DNA of 64,000 bases, from the NCBI GenBank assembly GCA_937898635.1, contig CALEJW010000044.1, positions 18,539 through 82,538 on the forward strand. Direction: 5' to 3'. This document shows, piece by piece, positions 36,305-44,219 of the stretch. The notes below the pieces were generated by a model, which searched no databases, had not been told where the DNA came from, and was given only the letters and a program-made list of their open reading frames with translations. The position numbers were made by a program, and so were the translations under genes. Origin of the DNA: an uncultured Pseudomonadota bacterium. GTDB lineage: Bacteria; Pseudomonadota; Gammaproteobacteria; Burkholderiales; Usitatibacteraceae. The stretch's first letter is position 1; each line of letters starts with the position of its first letter.

Positions 36305-36829
36305 ATGAAGATACTCGGCATCGCCGGCTACAGCGGCAGCGGCAAGACCACCCTCATCGAGAAGGTCGTCCCGCTCCTCGTGAAGGAAGGGTTGCGCGTC
36401 TCCCTCGTCAAGCACGCCCACCACGAGTTCGACGTGGACCGGCCGGGCAAGGATTCCTGGCGCCATCGCGAGGCGGGCTGCACCGAGGTGCTGGTGAGCT
36501 CGTCCCGGCGCTGGGCGCTCATGCACGAGCTGCGCGGGGAGGCCGAGCCCTCGCTCGAGGAGCAGCTGCGCCACCTCTCGCCCTGCGACCTCGTGCTCGT
36601 CGAGGGCTACAAGCGCGACCCCATCGCACGCATCGAGGTCCACCGCTCCGGCGGCGAGCGGCCGCTGCTCTTTCCGGGCGACCCGCACGTGATCGCCGTG
36701 GCGAGCGACGTGCCGCTCGAGACCGCGCTGCCGCGCTTCGACCTGGACGACGCGCGGGGAATCGCGCGCTTCATCGCCGATTTCGTCGCCGGCGGGCGCG
36801 AGCGCCGGCTCTCCGCCGTCTCCGACTGA
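36305..36829 (+). CDS. mobB: molybdopterin-guanine dinucleotide biosynthesis adaptor MobB
   Basis: A 174-residue P-loop protein: GYSGSGKTTLIEK (Walker A), SLVKHAHHEFDVDRPGKDSW and LVLVEGYKRDPI are typical of MobB. It assists MobA in making the guanine-dinucleotide form of the molybdenum cofactor. Two bases separate it from moaD. In many proteobacteria moeA sits between mobB and moaD; it is absent here. Confidence 0.92.
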   Translation: MKILGIAGYSGSGKTTLIEKVVPLLVKEGLRVSLVKHAHHEFDVDRPGKDSWRHREAGCTEVLVSSSRRWALMHELRGEAEPSLEEQLRHLSPCDLVLVEGYKRDPIARIEVHRSGGERPLLFPGDPHVIAVASDVPLETALPRFDLDDARGIARFIADFVAGGRERRLSAVSD

Positions 36830-36831
36830 GC

Positions 36832-37086
36832 ATGGTGACCGTTCTCTACTTCGCCAGCCTGCGCGAGCGCCTGGACTGCGCGAGCGAACTGCTGCCCCTG
36901 CCGCCGGGAACGCCCACGGTCGCGGACCTCGTCGAGCGCCTGCGCGCGCGCGAGGGCCGCTGGCCGGAAGCCTTCGCCCCGGGTCGCGCCTGGCGGGTGG
37001 CGGTGAACAAGGCCATGGCCGACCTCGCCACGCCCCTCAAGCCGGGCGACGAGATCGCCTTCTTCCCCCCCGTCACGGGAGGCTAG
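36832..37086 (+). CDS. moaD: molybdopterin synthase small subunit MoaD
   Basis: An 84-residue ubiquitin-like sulfur carrier ending in the required Gly-Gly (PPVTGG). YFASLRERL at the N terminus is typical. Activated by MoeB, it carries the thiocarboxylate sulfur to MoaE. Sits between mobB and moaE in one operon. Confidence 0.92.
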   Translation: MVTVLYFASLRERLDCASELLPLPPGTPTVADLVERLRAREGRWPEAFAPGRAWRVAVNKAMADLATPLKPGDEIAFFPPVTGG

Positions 37087-37090
37087 GCCG

Positions 37091-37561
37091 GTGCCCCGCG
37101 TGCGCGTCCAGGCCGAGCCCTTCGACGCCGGGCGCGAGATCGCCGCGCTCACCGCGGGACGGCGCGACGTCGGGGCCGTGGCGACCTTCGTGGGGCTGGT
37201 TCGCGACCTGAACGAGGGCAGCGCGGTGAGCGCCATGACGCTCGAGCACTATCCCGGCATGACGGAAAAGGCCCTGGAGGCGATCTGTGACGAGGCCGAG
37301 GGCCGCTGGGACCTCCTCGGCCTTCGGGTGATCCACCGGGTGGGGCCGCTCGCCCCCGGGGACGCGATCGTCCTGGTGGCGGTCGCGAGCGCGCACCGGG
37401 GCGAGGCCTTCGCCGCCTGCGAGTTCCTCATGGACTACCTCAAGACGCGCGCCCCCTTCTGGAAGAAGGAGCGGACCGGGTCGGGCGAACGCTGGGTGGA
37501 GGCGCGCGAGACGGACGAGGCCGCGGCGGCGCGCTGGTCGGGAAAGCCCCCGGCCGCCTAG
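37091..37561 (+). CDS. moaE: molybdopterin synthase large subunit MoaE
   Basis: A 156-residue protein with VGAVATFVGLVRD, LEHYPGMTEKAL, RVIHRVGPLAPGD and FWKKE, the catalytic-lysine segment. It forms molybdopterin from precursor Z with MoaD. GTG start four bases after the moaD stop. Its stop overlaps by four bases the stop of the convergent ArsR gene. Confidence 0.93.
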   Translation: MPRVRVQAEPFDAGREIAALTAGRRDVGAVATFVGLVRDLNEGSAVSAMTLEHYPGMTEKALEAICDEAEGRWDLLGLRVIHRVGPLAPGDAIVLVAVASAHRGEAFAACEFLMDYLKTRAPFWKKERTGSGERWVEARETDEAAAARWSGKPPAA

Positions 37562-37890
37562 AGCGAGCAGAACACCTCGCGCATCATGGCGATCATCTTG
37601 AGGATGCGCGGGTCCTCGATCCGGTAGAAGACCTTGTTGGCCTCCTTGCGCGAGCCGAGCAGGCCGCTTTCGCGCATCACGGCGAGGTGCTGGGAGATGT
37701 TGCTCTGTGAGGTGCCCACGGCCTCCACGATCTCCTGGACCATGAGCTCGTGGTCGCCCACCAGGCAGAGGATCTTGAGGCGAAGGGGGTGGGCCATGGC
37801 CTTGAGCGCCTCGGCGGCCTCCCGGATGTCCTCGCCGCGGCCGGTGAGGTCGAAGATGTCCTTGGCGGACTGCGGCCGGGAAGGTGCCAT
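37558..37890 (-). CDS. ArsR-family repressor with BigR/SqrR-type cysteine pair (candidate persulfide sensor)
   Basis: A 110-residue winged-helix regulator: HPLRLKILCLVG, the recognition region SQSNISQHLAVMRESGLL and the wing NKVFYRI. Cys42 and Cys108 (MREVFCSL) occupy the places of the two redox cysteines in BigR and SqrR, which respond to persulfides by forming a tetrasulfide link and releasing DNA. The metal-binding CVC motif of ArsR/SmtB sensors is missing. It is divergent from the sox genes across a 285-bp region with several inverted repeats, so I infer that it represses sox expression until reduced sulfur is available. Confidence 0.85.
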   Translation of the reverse strand: MAPSRPQSAKDIFDLTGRGEDIREAAEALKAMAHPLRLKILCLVGDHELMVQEIVEAVGTSQSNISQHLAVMRESGLLGSRKEANKVFYRIEDPRILKMIAMMREVFCSL

Positions 37891-37966
37891 GGGCGAATCC
37901 TAGCGGATAACGATTGCGCCGACGAATGCGGTCCCCCGCCCTGCGCGGGCCCATGGAATAATTCGC

Positions 37967-38024
37967 GGGGATACCCCGTCCACCTACCCAATCGGGTAGA
38001 TTCGCTTACCCGATACGGGGATAG
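37967..38024. promoter_or_regulatory. cluster of TACCC/GGGTA inverted repeats between the ArsR-type gene and soxY (candidate operators)
   Basis: Three palindromic elements occur within 58 bp: GGGGATACCCC at 37967-37977, CTACCCAATCGGGTAG at 37984-37999 (perfect 6-bp arms, 4-bp spacer) and TACCC-N5-GGGGATA at 38007-38023. A further TACCC follows at 38039. An AATAAT at 37957-37962 may be a -10 element. Repeated operator-like dyads beside a divergent ArsR-type gene fit binding by that regulator; binding itself is inferred. Confidence 0.5.
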
Positions 38025-38052
38025 ACCGCGCGGGCGCATACCCCCCAAATAA

Positions 38053-38080
38053 CGAAACCCCACGGACCGCCGGGGTTTCG
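38053..38080 (+). other. hairpin in the soxY leader
   Basis: CGAAACCCC at 38053-38061 pairs perfectly with GGGGTTTCG at 38072-38080 around a ten-base loop. It lies ~96 bp before the soxY ATG. No T tract follows, so it is more likely an mRNA-stabilising or regulatory leader structure than a terminator. Confidence 0.4.
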
Positions 38081-38175
38081 GGGCGCCAGGGCGCACCGGC
38101 CGGCGAGCGCGCCGGAAGGAGAAGCGGTTCCCGGGAAGGCATACCGTCCAAACACCAGGACTCGAGGAGCGAGAG

Positions 38176-38646
38176 ATGAACAACGAACGGAGAAGGGTGC
38201 TCAAGGGCACCGGAGGCATGGCAGTGATGGGGCTCGTGGCAGGCGCGGGCCTCCTCGGCACCGGCGGGGCCTGGGCCCAGGCCTGGAACGAGGCCGCGTT
38301 CAAGACCAAGAGCGTGAACGACACCGTCAAGGCGATGGGCGGTGCCGGCGCGACGGAGAGCAAGGACATCGTGATCAACTCGCCCGACATCGCGGAAAAC
38401 GGCGCGGTCGTGCCGTTCACGATCTCGAGCCGCCTGCCGAAGACGGAGACGATCGCGCTCCTCGTGGAGAAGAACCCGAACTCGCTCGCCGCGAGCTTCG
38501 ACATCCCGGCGGGCACCGAGGCCGGCGTCACCACCCGCGTGAAGATGGGCCAGACCTCCAACGTCACGGCGCTCGTGAAGGCGGACGGCAAGTTCTACTA
38601 CACCACCAAGGAAGTCAAGGTCACCATCGGTGGCTGCGGCGGCTGA
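38176..38646 (+). CDS. soxY: thiosulfate-oxidation carrier protein SoxY
   Basis: A 156-residue periplasmic protein with a Tat-type leader (RRRVLKGTGG) and the swinging-arm C terminus GGCGG, whose Cys carries the sulfur substrate. VVPFTISSRLPKTETIALLV is also typical. Together with SoxZ it presents thiosulfate-derived sulfane to SoxXA and SoxB. An RBS (GGAGCGAGAG-like) precedes the ATG. First gene of the sox operon. Confidence 0.95.
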   Translation: MNNERRRVLKGTGGMAVMGLVAGAGLLGTGGAWAQAWNEAAFKTKSVNDTVKAMGGAGATESKDIVINSPDIAENGAVVPFTISSRLPKTETIALLVEKNPNSLAASFDIPAGTEAGVTTRVKMGQTSNVTALVKADGKFYYTTKEVKVTIGGCGG

Positions 38647-38662
38647 TCGAGGAGACAAGACC

Positions 38663-38974
38663 ATGGCAGATCCGATGAAGATCCGGGCCTCGATGTCCGG
38701 CGACAAGGTGGAAGTGAAGGTGCTCATGAGCCACGACATGGAGACGGGCACGCGCAAGAACTCCAAGGGCGAGACCATTCCCGCGCATTTCATCCAGCAC
38801 GTCACCGCCTCGCACAACGGCAAGGTCGTGCTCTCCGCGCAGTGGGGCCCCGCCGTCTCGAAGAACCCGTTCCTCTCCTTCAAGTTCGCGGGCGGCAAGC
38901 CCGGCGACAAGGTGTCGATCACCTGGACGGACAACAAGGGCGACAAGCGCACCGACGAAGCGACGATCTCGTAG
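38663..38974 (+). CDS. soxZ: sulfur carrier partner SoxZ
   Basis: A 103-residue protein of usual SoxZ length (MKIRASMSGDKVEVKVLMSH, METGTRKNSKGETIPAHFI and FAGGKPGDKVSITW). It lacks a signal peptide, as SoxZ normally does, and is exported bound to SoxY. GGAGA precedes the ATG at 38663. Confidence 0.95.
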   Translation: MADPMKIRASMSGDKVEVKVLMSHDMETGTRKNSKGETIPAHFIQHVTASHNGKVVLSAQWGPAVSKNPFLSFKFAGGKPGDKVSITWTDNKGDKRTDEATIS

Positions 38975-39024
38975 GACCCGAGCCGGCCTCGATGCCGGCC
39001 GGCCAAACACAAGGAGGGGAGACC

Positions 39025-39462
39025 ATGAAGAAGATCCTGGGGACATTGGCCGCCGTCGCGGCGCTCGCCGTCGCGGCGAGCGGGGTGGCTCTCGCCGCCT
39101 CCGGCGACGCGGTCAAGGTGATCTACCACATCAACGAAGGCAACGAGCAGGCGACCGACGGGCTGCGCAACGCGAACAACCACCTCAAGGCCGATCCCAA
39201 GGCGAAGATCGTCTTCGTCACGCACTCGAAGGGGATCCGCTTCCTGCTGGACGGCGCGAAGGATGCCAACAACAGCCCGTACGACGCCATCGTGCAGGAC
39301 CTCATGGGCCGCGGCGTGGAGTTCCGCCTCTGCGCCTTCACGCTCGAGCGCGGGAAGATCGACAAGAACAAGGTCATCCAGGGCGTGAAGATCGTTCCCT
39401 CGGGTGTCGCCGAAGTGAGCCGCCTGCAGGCACAAGAGGGCTACGTCTACCTCAAGCCCTAG
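39025..39462 (+). CDS. periplasmic DsrE-family protein
   Basis: A 145-residue protein with a signal peptide (~24 residues) and a DsrE-like fold: KVIYHINEGNEQATDGLRNA, KIVFVTHSKGIRFLLDGA, then EFRLCAFTLE, where the single Cys is at the place of the sulfur-binding Cys of this superfamily. Genes of this kind recur within sox operons of betaproteobacteria and may accept or transfer sulfane sulfur outside the cytoplasm. AAGGAGG lies just upstream of the ATG. Function inferred from context. Confidence 0.8.
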   Translation: MKKILGTLAAVAALAVAASGVALAASGDAVKVIYHINEGNEQATDGLRNANNHLKADPKAKIVFVTHSKGIRFLLDGAKDANNSPYDAIVQDLMGRGVEFRLCAFTLERGKIDKNKVIQGVKIVPSGVAEVSRLQAQEGYVYLKP

Positions 39463-39509
39463 CAGCAATCCGAGCGCGGGAACCCGGAAACAAATAACGG
39501 AGGAGCATC

Positions 39510-40328
39510 GTGAATCGAACCTGGGAAGCGGCGGCACGCGCCGCATGCGCGGCATTGTTCCTGGCGGCCGGCGGCGCGCTGGCGCAGGAGCGTACGGCGG
39601 TCGAGGAAATCGAGCGTTACCGCCAGGCGCTGGCGGACGGAAACCCCGCGGAGCTGTGGGAGGCGCGGGGCGAGGCGCTCTGGAAGCAGAAGGCAGGCCC
39701 CAAGAACGCGTCCCTCGAGAAATGCGACCTGGGCCTCGGGCCGGGCGTCGTCAAGGGGGCGTACGCCGAGCTGCCGCGCTATTTCGCCGACAGCGGCAAG
39801 GTCGAGGACCTCGAATCGCGGCTCGTCACCTGCCGGATGACCCTGCAGGGCCTGACGGCGGCGGAGGCGAAGAAGGACCCGTTCGGCGGCTCCGGCAAGA
39901 AGGTCGTGAACGACGCCCTCGTCGCCTTCATCACAGCGGAGTCCCGCGGCCACGTGATGAACGTGAAGACGGACCACCCGAAGGAGGCCGAGGCCTTCGA
40001 GATCGGCAAGACGATCTTCTTCCACCGCGGCGGGCCCTACGACTTCGCCTGCGCCACCTGCCACGCCGTGGACAACATCCGCATCCGCCTGCAGGACCTG
40101 CCCAACCTCACCAAGAAGGCCGATGCGCAGCGCGCCTACACGTCCTGGCCCGCCTACCGGGTCTCGCAGGGCGAGGTCCGCACCTTCCAGTGGCGCCTCG
40201 AGGATTGCTTCCGGCAGCAGCGCTTCCCCCACCTGGAGTTCACCTCCGAGGCCTCGGTCGCCCTGACCCTGTTCCTCGCGAAGAACGCCAACGGCGCCCC
40301 GTTCAACGCGCCCGCCATCAAGCGCTGA
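39510..40328 (+). CDS. soxA: SoxA, cytochrome subunit of SoxAX (single-haem type)
   Basis: A 272-residue periplasmic cytochrome with signal peptide. One haem site, CATCH, is at 181-185. The active-site Cys233 is in EDCFRQQRF, which becomes the cysteine persulfide haem ligand. Where two-haem SoxA proteins have a second haem, only Cys72 and Cys108 occur, probably forming a disulfide. With SoxX it attaches thiosulfate to SoxY. It lies between the dsrE-like gene and soxX. Confidence 0.93.
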   Translation: MNRTWEAAARAACAALFLAAGGALAQERTAVEEIERYRQALADGNPAELWEARGEALWKQKAGPKNASLEKCDLGLGPGVVKGAYAELPRYFADSGKVEDLESRLVTCRMTLQGLTAAEAKKDPFGGSGKKVVNDALVAFITAESRGHVMNVKTDHPKEAEAFEIGKTIFFHRGGPYDFACATCHAVDNIRIRLQDLPNLTKKADAQRAYTSWPAYRVSQGEVRTFQWRLEDCFRQQRFPHLEFTSEASVALTLFLAKNANGAPFNAPAIKR

Positions 40329-40341
40329 AGGGAGACGACCC

Positions 40342-40962
40342 ATGAAGAAGAATCTCATCGCCCTCGCGGTCCTCGCGGCCGGTGTTTCCGCCTGCGCCAC
40401 CGCGCCGTCGGATTACGCGCTCTACACCAAGTCCCTCGCGGTCATGAAGGCGAGCTTCTCGGCCAAGGGACAGGCCAAGCTCGACCGGCTGGACCAGGAC
40501 ACGCTCCAGCGCACCTGCTCGGAGTATTCCGGCGAGAACGGGCTGCCCAAGGACGTCGCCGCGAAGATCGAGAAGGAGCAGCTCGCCCAGGTCAAGTTCC
40601 CGGCCGACGGCCAGATGCTCGGGGACTGGAAGTCGGGCGAGAAGATCGCCCAGTCGGGCCGCGGCGGGCAGTTCAGCGACGACCCCGCGAAGCCCTCGGG
40701 CGCCAACTGCTACGCGTGCCACCAGCTCACCAAGGCGGAACTGTCCTACGGCACCATCGGGCCCAGCCTCTACAACTTCGCGAAGGTGCGCGGCTACGGG
40801 CCGGACGTGCAGAAGTACGCCTGGACCAAGGTGTACAACTCGCACGCCCTGTCGGCCTGCTCGAGCATGCCGCGCTTCGGGCACCAGAAGATCCTCACCG
40901 AGGGCCAGATCAAGGATATCGTCGCACTCTTGATGGACCCCAATTCGCCGGTGAACAAGTAG
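40342..40962 (+). CDS. soxX: SoxX, cytochrome subunit of SoxAX
   Basis: A 206-residue cytochrome c. The leader ends in AGVSAC, a lipobox with Cys18, so it may be a lipoprotein. The haem motif CYACH is at 123-127 and the distal Met in ACSSMPRFGH. It is longer than minimal SoxX proteins, with an extra ~80-residue N-terminal region of the kind seen in some SoxX. An intrinsic terminator follows. Confidence 0.92.
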   Translation: MKKNLIALAVLAAGVSACATAPSDYALYTKSLAVMKASFSAKGQAKLDRLDQDTLQRTCSEYSGENGLPKDVAAKIEKEQLAQVKFPADGQMLGDWKSGEKIAQSGRGGQFSDDPAKPSGANCYACHQLTKAELSYGTIGPSLYNFAKVRGYGPDVQKYAWTKVYNSHALSACSSMPRFGHQKILTEGQIKDIVALLMDPNSPVNK

Positions 40963-40989
40963 GGCTAGCCTGAACGTTCCACCCACCCA

Positions 40990-41017
40990 GGGGCGGGTGT
41001 TCACCCGCCCCTTTTTT
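40990..41017 (+). terminator. rho-independent terminator after soxX
   Basis: GGGGCGGGTG (40990-40999) and CACCCGCCCC (41002-41011) form a ten-base-pair stem (or nine with a four-base loop), followed directly by TTTTTT at 41012-41017. It separates soxYZ-dsrE-soxAX from the glcG-like gene and soxB, so distal genes need read-through or their own promoter. Confidence 0.85.
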
Positions 41018-41034
41018 GCGGAGGAACATAAGCC

Positions 41035-41535
41035 ATGACTAATGCACTTGCGCGCCTCTCCCTGCTGCTGGCGCTGGTTTCCGGTGCCGCTTTCGCGGCG
41101 GAATCGGCCACCTTCTCGCTGAAGGCCCTCACGCCGGAAACGGCGCTCAAGGCGGCGCAGGCCGCCATGGCCAAGTGCCGGGCCGACGGCTACCAGGTCG
41201 CCGTCGCGGTCGTGGACCGCTCGGGCCTGCTGCACGTGGTCCTGCGCGACCGTTACGCGGGGGCGCATTCCCCGGAGACCGCCACGAACAAGGCCTGGAC
41301 GGCCGTCTCCTTCCGGACCAATACCGCCGACCTCGTGAGGATCACGCAACCGGGCCAGCCTTCCTCGGGCATCCGCCACCTGCCCGGCGTGGTCGCCGTG
41401 GGCGGGGGACTCAAGATCGAGGCGGGCGGCTCCATCATCGCGGGGATCGGCGTCTCGGGAGCCCCCGGTGGCGACGCCGACGACGTCTGCGCGAGCGCCG
41501 GCATCAAGGCCATCGCCGATACCCTCGAGTTCTGA
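41035..41535 (+). CDS. secreted GlcG/HbpS-family protein in the sox cluster
   Basis: A 166-residue protein with a signal peptide (~21 residues) and a GlcG/HbpS-like domain: VAVAVVDRSGLLHVVLRD, ATNKAWTAVSFR, GGGLKIEAGGSIIAGIGVSGA. Some family members bind haem or cobalamin; others act in glycolate operons. In betaproteobacterial sox clusters such genes are frequent beside soxB, with no settled function. The ATG follows the terminator T tract by only 18 bases. Confidence 0.8.
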   Translation: MTNALARLSLLLALVSGAAFAAESATFSLKALTPETALKAAQAAMAKCRADGYQVAVAVVDRSGLLHVVLRDRYAGAHSPETATNKAWTAVSFRTNTADLVRITQPGQPSSGIRHLPGVVAVGGGLKIEAGGSIIAGIGVSGAPGGDADDVCASAGIKAIADTLEF

Positions 41536-41550
41536 CCCGCAAGGAGCCGC

Positions 41551-43260
41551 ATGGACCGCCGCGAATTCCTCAACATCCTCGCCATCGCCTCTGCCGCGGG
41601 GCTGCCCATCGCCTCGCGCGAGGCCCTGGCCGCGGCGGATGGCGCGCGGCTCTACGACCTGCCGCGCTTCGGCAACGTGAGCCTGCTGCACATGACGGAC
41701 TGCCACGCCCAGCTCCTGCCGATCTTCTTTCGAGAGCCGAACGTGAACCTGGGCATCGCCGAGGCTTCGGGCCGGGCGCCGCACCTCGTGGGAGAGCACC
41801 TGCTGAAGGCCTTCGGCGTGCGTCCCGGCAGCGCCGAGGCCCACGCCTTCACCTATCTCGACTTCGCGCAGGCCGCCCGGACCTACGGCAAGGTGGGCGG
41901 CTTCGCCCACCTCGCCACGCTCGTGAAGAAGCTCAAGGCCTCGCGCCCCGGGGCGCTGCTGCTGGACGGGGGCGACACCTGGCAGGGCAGCGCCACCGCG
42001 CTCTGGAGCAAGGGCCAGGACATGGTGGACGCCTGCAAGGAACTCGGCGTGGACGTGATGACCGCCCACTGGGAGTTCACCCTCGGCGCCGCGCGCGTGA
42101 AGGAAGTGGTCGAGAAGGACTTCAAGGGCCGGATCGACTTCGTGGCCCAGAACGTCTCGACCACCGACTTCAACGATCCCGTCTTCGCGCCCTTCACGAT
42201 GCGCGAGATCAACGGCGTGCCGGTGGCGATCGTCGGCCAGGCGTTCCCGTACACGCCGATCGCCAACCCGCGGCACATGGTTCCCGACTGGACCTTCGGC
42301 ATCAAGGAGCCGGAACTGCAGAAGGCGGTGAACGACGCCCGGGGCAAGGGCGCGAAGGTCGTGGTCCTCCTCTCGCACAACGGCATGGACGTGGATCTCA
42401 AGCTCGCCGGGCGGGTCACGGGCATCGACGCGATCCTGGGGGGCCACACCCACGACGGCGTGCCCCAGGCGATCGAGGTGAAGAACGCGAAGGGCGCCAC
42501 GCTCGTCACCAACGCGGGCAGCAACGGGAAGTTCCTCGGCGTCCTCGATTTCGACGTGAAGGGCGGCAGGATCGCGGGCTGGAAGTACCGGCTGCTTCCG
42601 GTGTTCGCGAACCTCCTCCCGCCGGACCCCGCGATGTCCTCGCTGATCCAGCGGATCCGCGCTCCCCACGAGGCGAAGCTCACGGAAAAGCTCGCGGTGA
42701 CCGAGGGGCTGCTCTACCGGCGGGGAAACTTCAACGGGACCGTGGACCAGGTGATCCTCGACGCGCTGCTGCAGGTGAAAGGCGCCGAGATCGCCTTCTC
42801 GCCGGGATTCCGCTGGGGGACGACGCTCCTGCCGGGGCAGGCGATCACGCTCGACCACGTGATGGACTGGACCGCCATCACCTACCCGCAGACGACCCTG
42901 AGCGAGCTCTCCGGCGAGATGATCAAGACGATCCTCGAGGACGTGGGCGACAACCTCTTCAACCCCGATCCCTACTACCAGCAGGGCGGCGACATGGTGC
43001 GCGTCGGCGGCCTCACCTACACCTGCACGCCGGGCGAGGCGATCGGCAAGCGCATCTCCGACATGCGCCTGGGCGGCAAGCCCATCGAGCCGGGCCGCAA
43101 GTACAAGGTGGCCGGCTGGGCGCCCGTCGCGGAGGGCGCGAAGGGCGAGCCCATCTGGGACGTGGTGACCACCTATCTCCGGGACAGGAAGTCGATCGCG
43201 CCGGTGAAGATCAACCTGCCGAAGCTGGTCGGGATGGAAGGCAACGCCGGAATCGCCTGA
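41551..43260 (+). CDS. soxB: thiosulfohydrolase SoxB
   Basis: A 569-residue periplasmic enzyme with a leader (MDRREFLNILAIASAAGL). It belongs to the 5'-nucleotidase-like metallophosphoesterases: LLHMTDCHAQLLP, LLDGGDTWQGSATALW, MTAHWEFTLG, LLSHNGMDVD and GGHTHDG supply the dimanganese ligands. It hydrolyses the sulfonate from SoxY-bound thiosulfate as sulfate. Full length. The stop overlaps the start of the next gene by one base (TGATG). Confidence 0.95.
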   Translation: MDRREFLNILAIASAAGLPIASREALAAADGARLYDLPRFGNVSLLHMTDCHAQLLPIFFREPNVNLGIAEASGRAPHLVGEHLLKAFGVRPGSAEAHAFTYLDFAQAARTYGKVGGFAHLATLVKKLKASRPGALLLDGGDTWQGSATALWSKGQDMVDACKELGVDVMTAHWEFTLGAARVKEVVEKDFKGRIDFVAQNVSTTDFNDPVFAPFTMREINGVPVAIVGQAFPYTPIANPRHMVPDWTFGIKEPELQKAVNDARGKGAKVVVLLSHNGMDVDLKLAGRVTGIDAILGGHTHDGVPQAIEVKNAKGATLVTNAGSNGKFLGVLDFDVKGGRIAGWKYRLLPVFANLLPPDPAMSSLIQRIRAPHEAKLTEKLAVTEGLLYRRGNFNGTVDQVILDALLQVKGAEIAFSPGFRWGTTLLPGQAITLDHVMDWTAITYPQTTLSELSGEMIKTILEDVGDNLFNPDPYYQQGGDMVRVGGLTYTCTPGEAIGKRISDMRLGGKPIEPGRKYKVAGWAPVAEGAKGEPIWDVVTTYLRDRKSIAPVKINLPKLVGMEGNAGIA

Positions 43261-44219
43261 TGCGGCTGCGACGGCTACTGGCGCCGGCCCTCGCCGCGTG
43301 GGTGGTGACCGCCTCCGCCGCGCAGGGCTTTCCGGCCGTGAAATCCCGCGTCGAGCCGGTCGAGGTCACGTCCCGCACCTGGTACGTGCAGGGAGGTCCT
43401 GGCGTGGCGAGCGCAGCCAACGAGGGCTACAACTCGAACGCGGGCTTCGTCGTGACCGACGAGGGCGTGGTCGTCGTCGACGCGCTCGGGTCGCCGTCGC
43501 TCGGCCTCGAGCTGGTGAAGGCGATCCGCAAGGTCACCGACAAGCCGATCCGCCGCGTGATCGTCACGCACTACCACGCGGACCACTTCTACGGCCTGCA
43601 GCCGCTGAAGGATGCCGGGGCGGAGGTCTGGGCCCACCGCGGCTCCCTCGCGTACTTCACGAGCGGGGAGGCCGTGCGCCGGCGAGCGCAGCGCGCCGAG
43701 GCCCTCTTTCCCTGGGTGGACCGCGACATGCCCTTCGTCATGGCCGACCGCTGGCTCGACGGCGACGAGTCCTTCACGCTGGGCGGCGTGCGCTTCGAGG
43801 TCCAGCACTTCGGGCCGGCCCACTCGGCGGAGGATCTCGTGGTGGTCGTCCCGGGGGAGGGGGTCGTCTTTTCCGGCGACATCCTCTTCACCGGCCGCGT
43901 GCCCTTCGTCGGCGAGGCCGACAGCAAGGCGTGGCTCGCGAGGATCTCCCGCCTCATCGACCTGAAGCCCCGGCTCATGGTGACGGGCCATGGCGAGGTC
44001 TCGCGCGAGCCCGCGAAGGACCTCGAGCTCACCCGCGACTACCTCCGGTTCCTGCGCGCGGAGATGGGCCGGGCCGTGGCCGATTTCGTGCCCTTCGAGG
44101 AGGCCTACCGGCGCACCGACTGGAGCCGCTACGCGCACCTGCCGGCCTTCGAGGCGGCCAATCGCGTGAACGCCTACGGCACCTTCCTCCTCATGGAACG
44201 CGAGTCCCTCGGCAAATGA
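43260..44219 (+). CDS. secreted metallo-beta-lactamase-fold hydrolase (SoxH-like)
   Basis: A 319-residue protein with a signal peptide. THYHADHFYG is the HxHxDH zinc motif, with further ligands in FGPAHSAEDL, FSGDILF and TGHGEV. The closest recognised pattern is the quinoprotein-relay/SoxH type found near sox genes. SoxH is dispensable and of unknown substrate. The gene is coupled to soxB upstream and to the thioredoxin gene downstream (ATGA). Confidence 0.82.
   Translation: MRLRRLLAPALAAWVVTASAAQGFPAVKSRVEPVEVTSRTWYVQGGPGVASAANEGYNSNAGFVVTDEGVVVVDALGSPSLGLELVKAIRKVTDKPIRRVIVTHYHADHFYGLQPLKDAGAEVWAHRGSLAYFTSGEAVRRRAQRAEALFPWVDRDMPFVMADRWLDGDESFTLGGVRFEVQHFGPAHSAEDLVVVVPGEGVVFSGDILFTGRVPFVGEADSKAWLARISRLIDLKPRLMVTGHGEVSREPAKDLELTRDYLRFLRAEMGRAVADFVPFEEAYRRTDWSRYAHLPAFEAANRVNAYGTFLLMERESLGK

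Noticed and set aside
38053..38080. Hairpin before soxY as an intrinsic terminator.
   Set aside because: No T tract follows the stem, so termination is not supported.
41175..43259. Plus-strand open frame upstream of the metallo-beta-lactamase gene, giving a 1014-codon fusion.
   Set aside because: The upstream part is an out-of-frame shadow of soxB; the hydrolase begins at the ATG at 43260 with a signal peptide.
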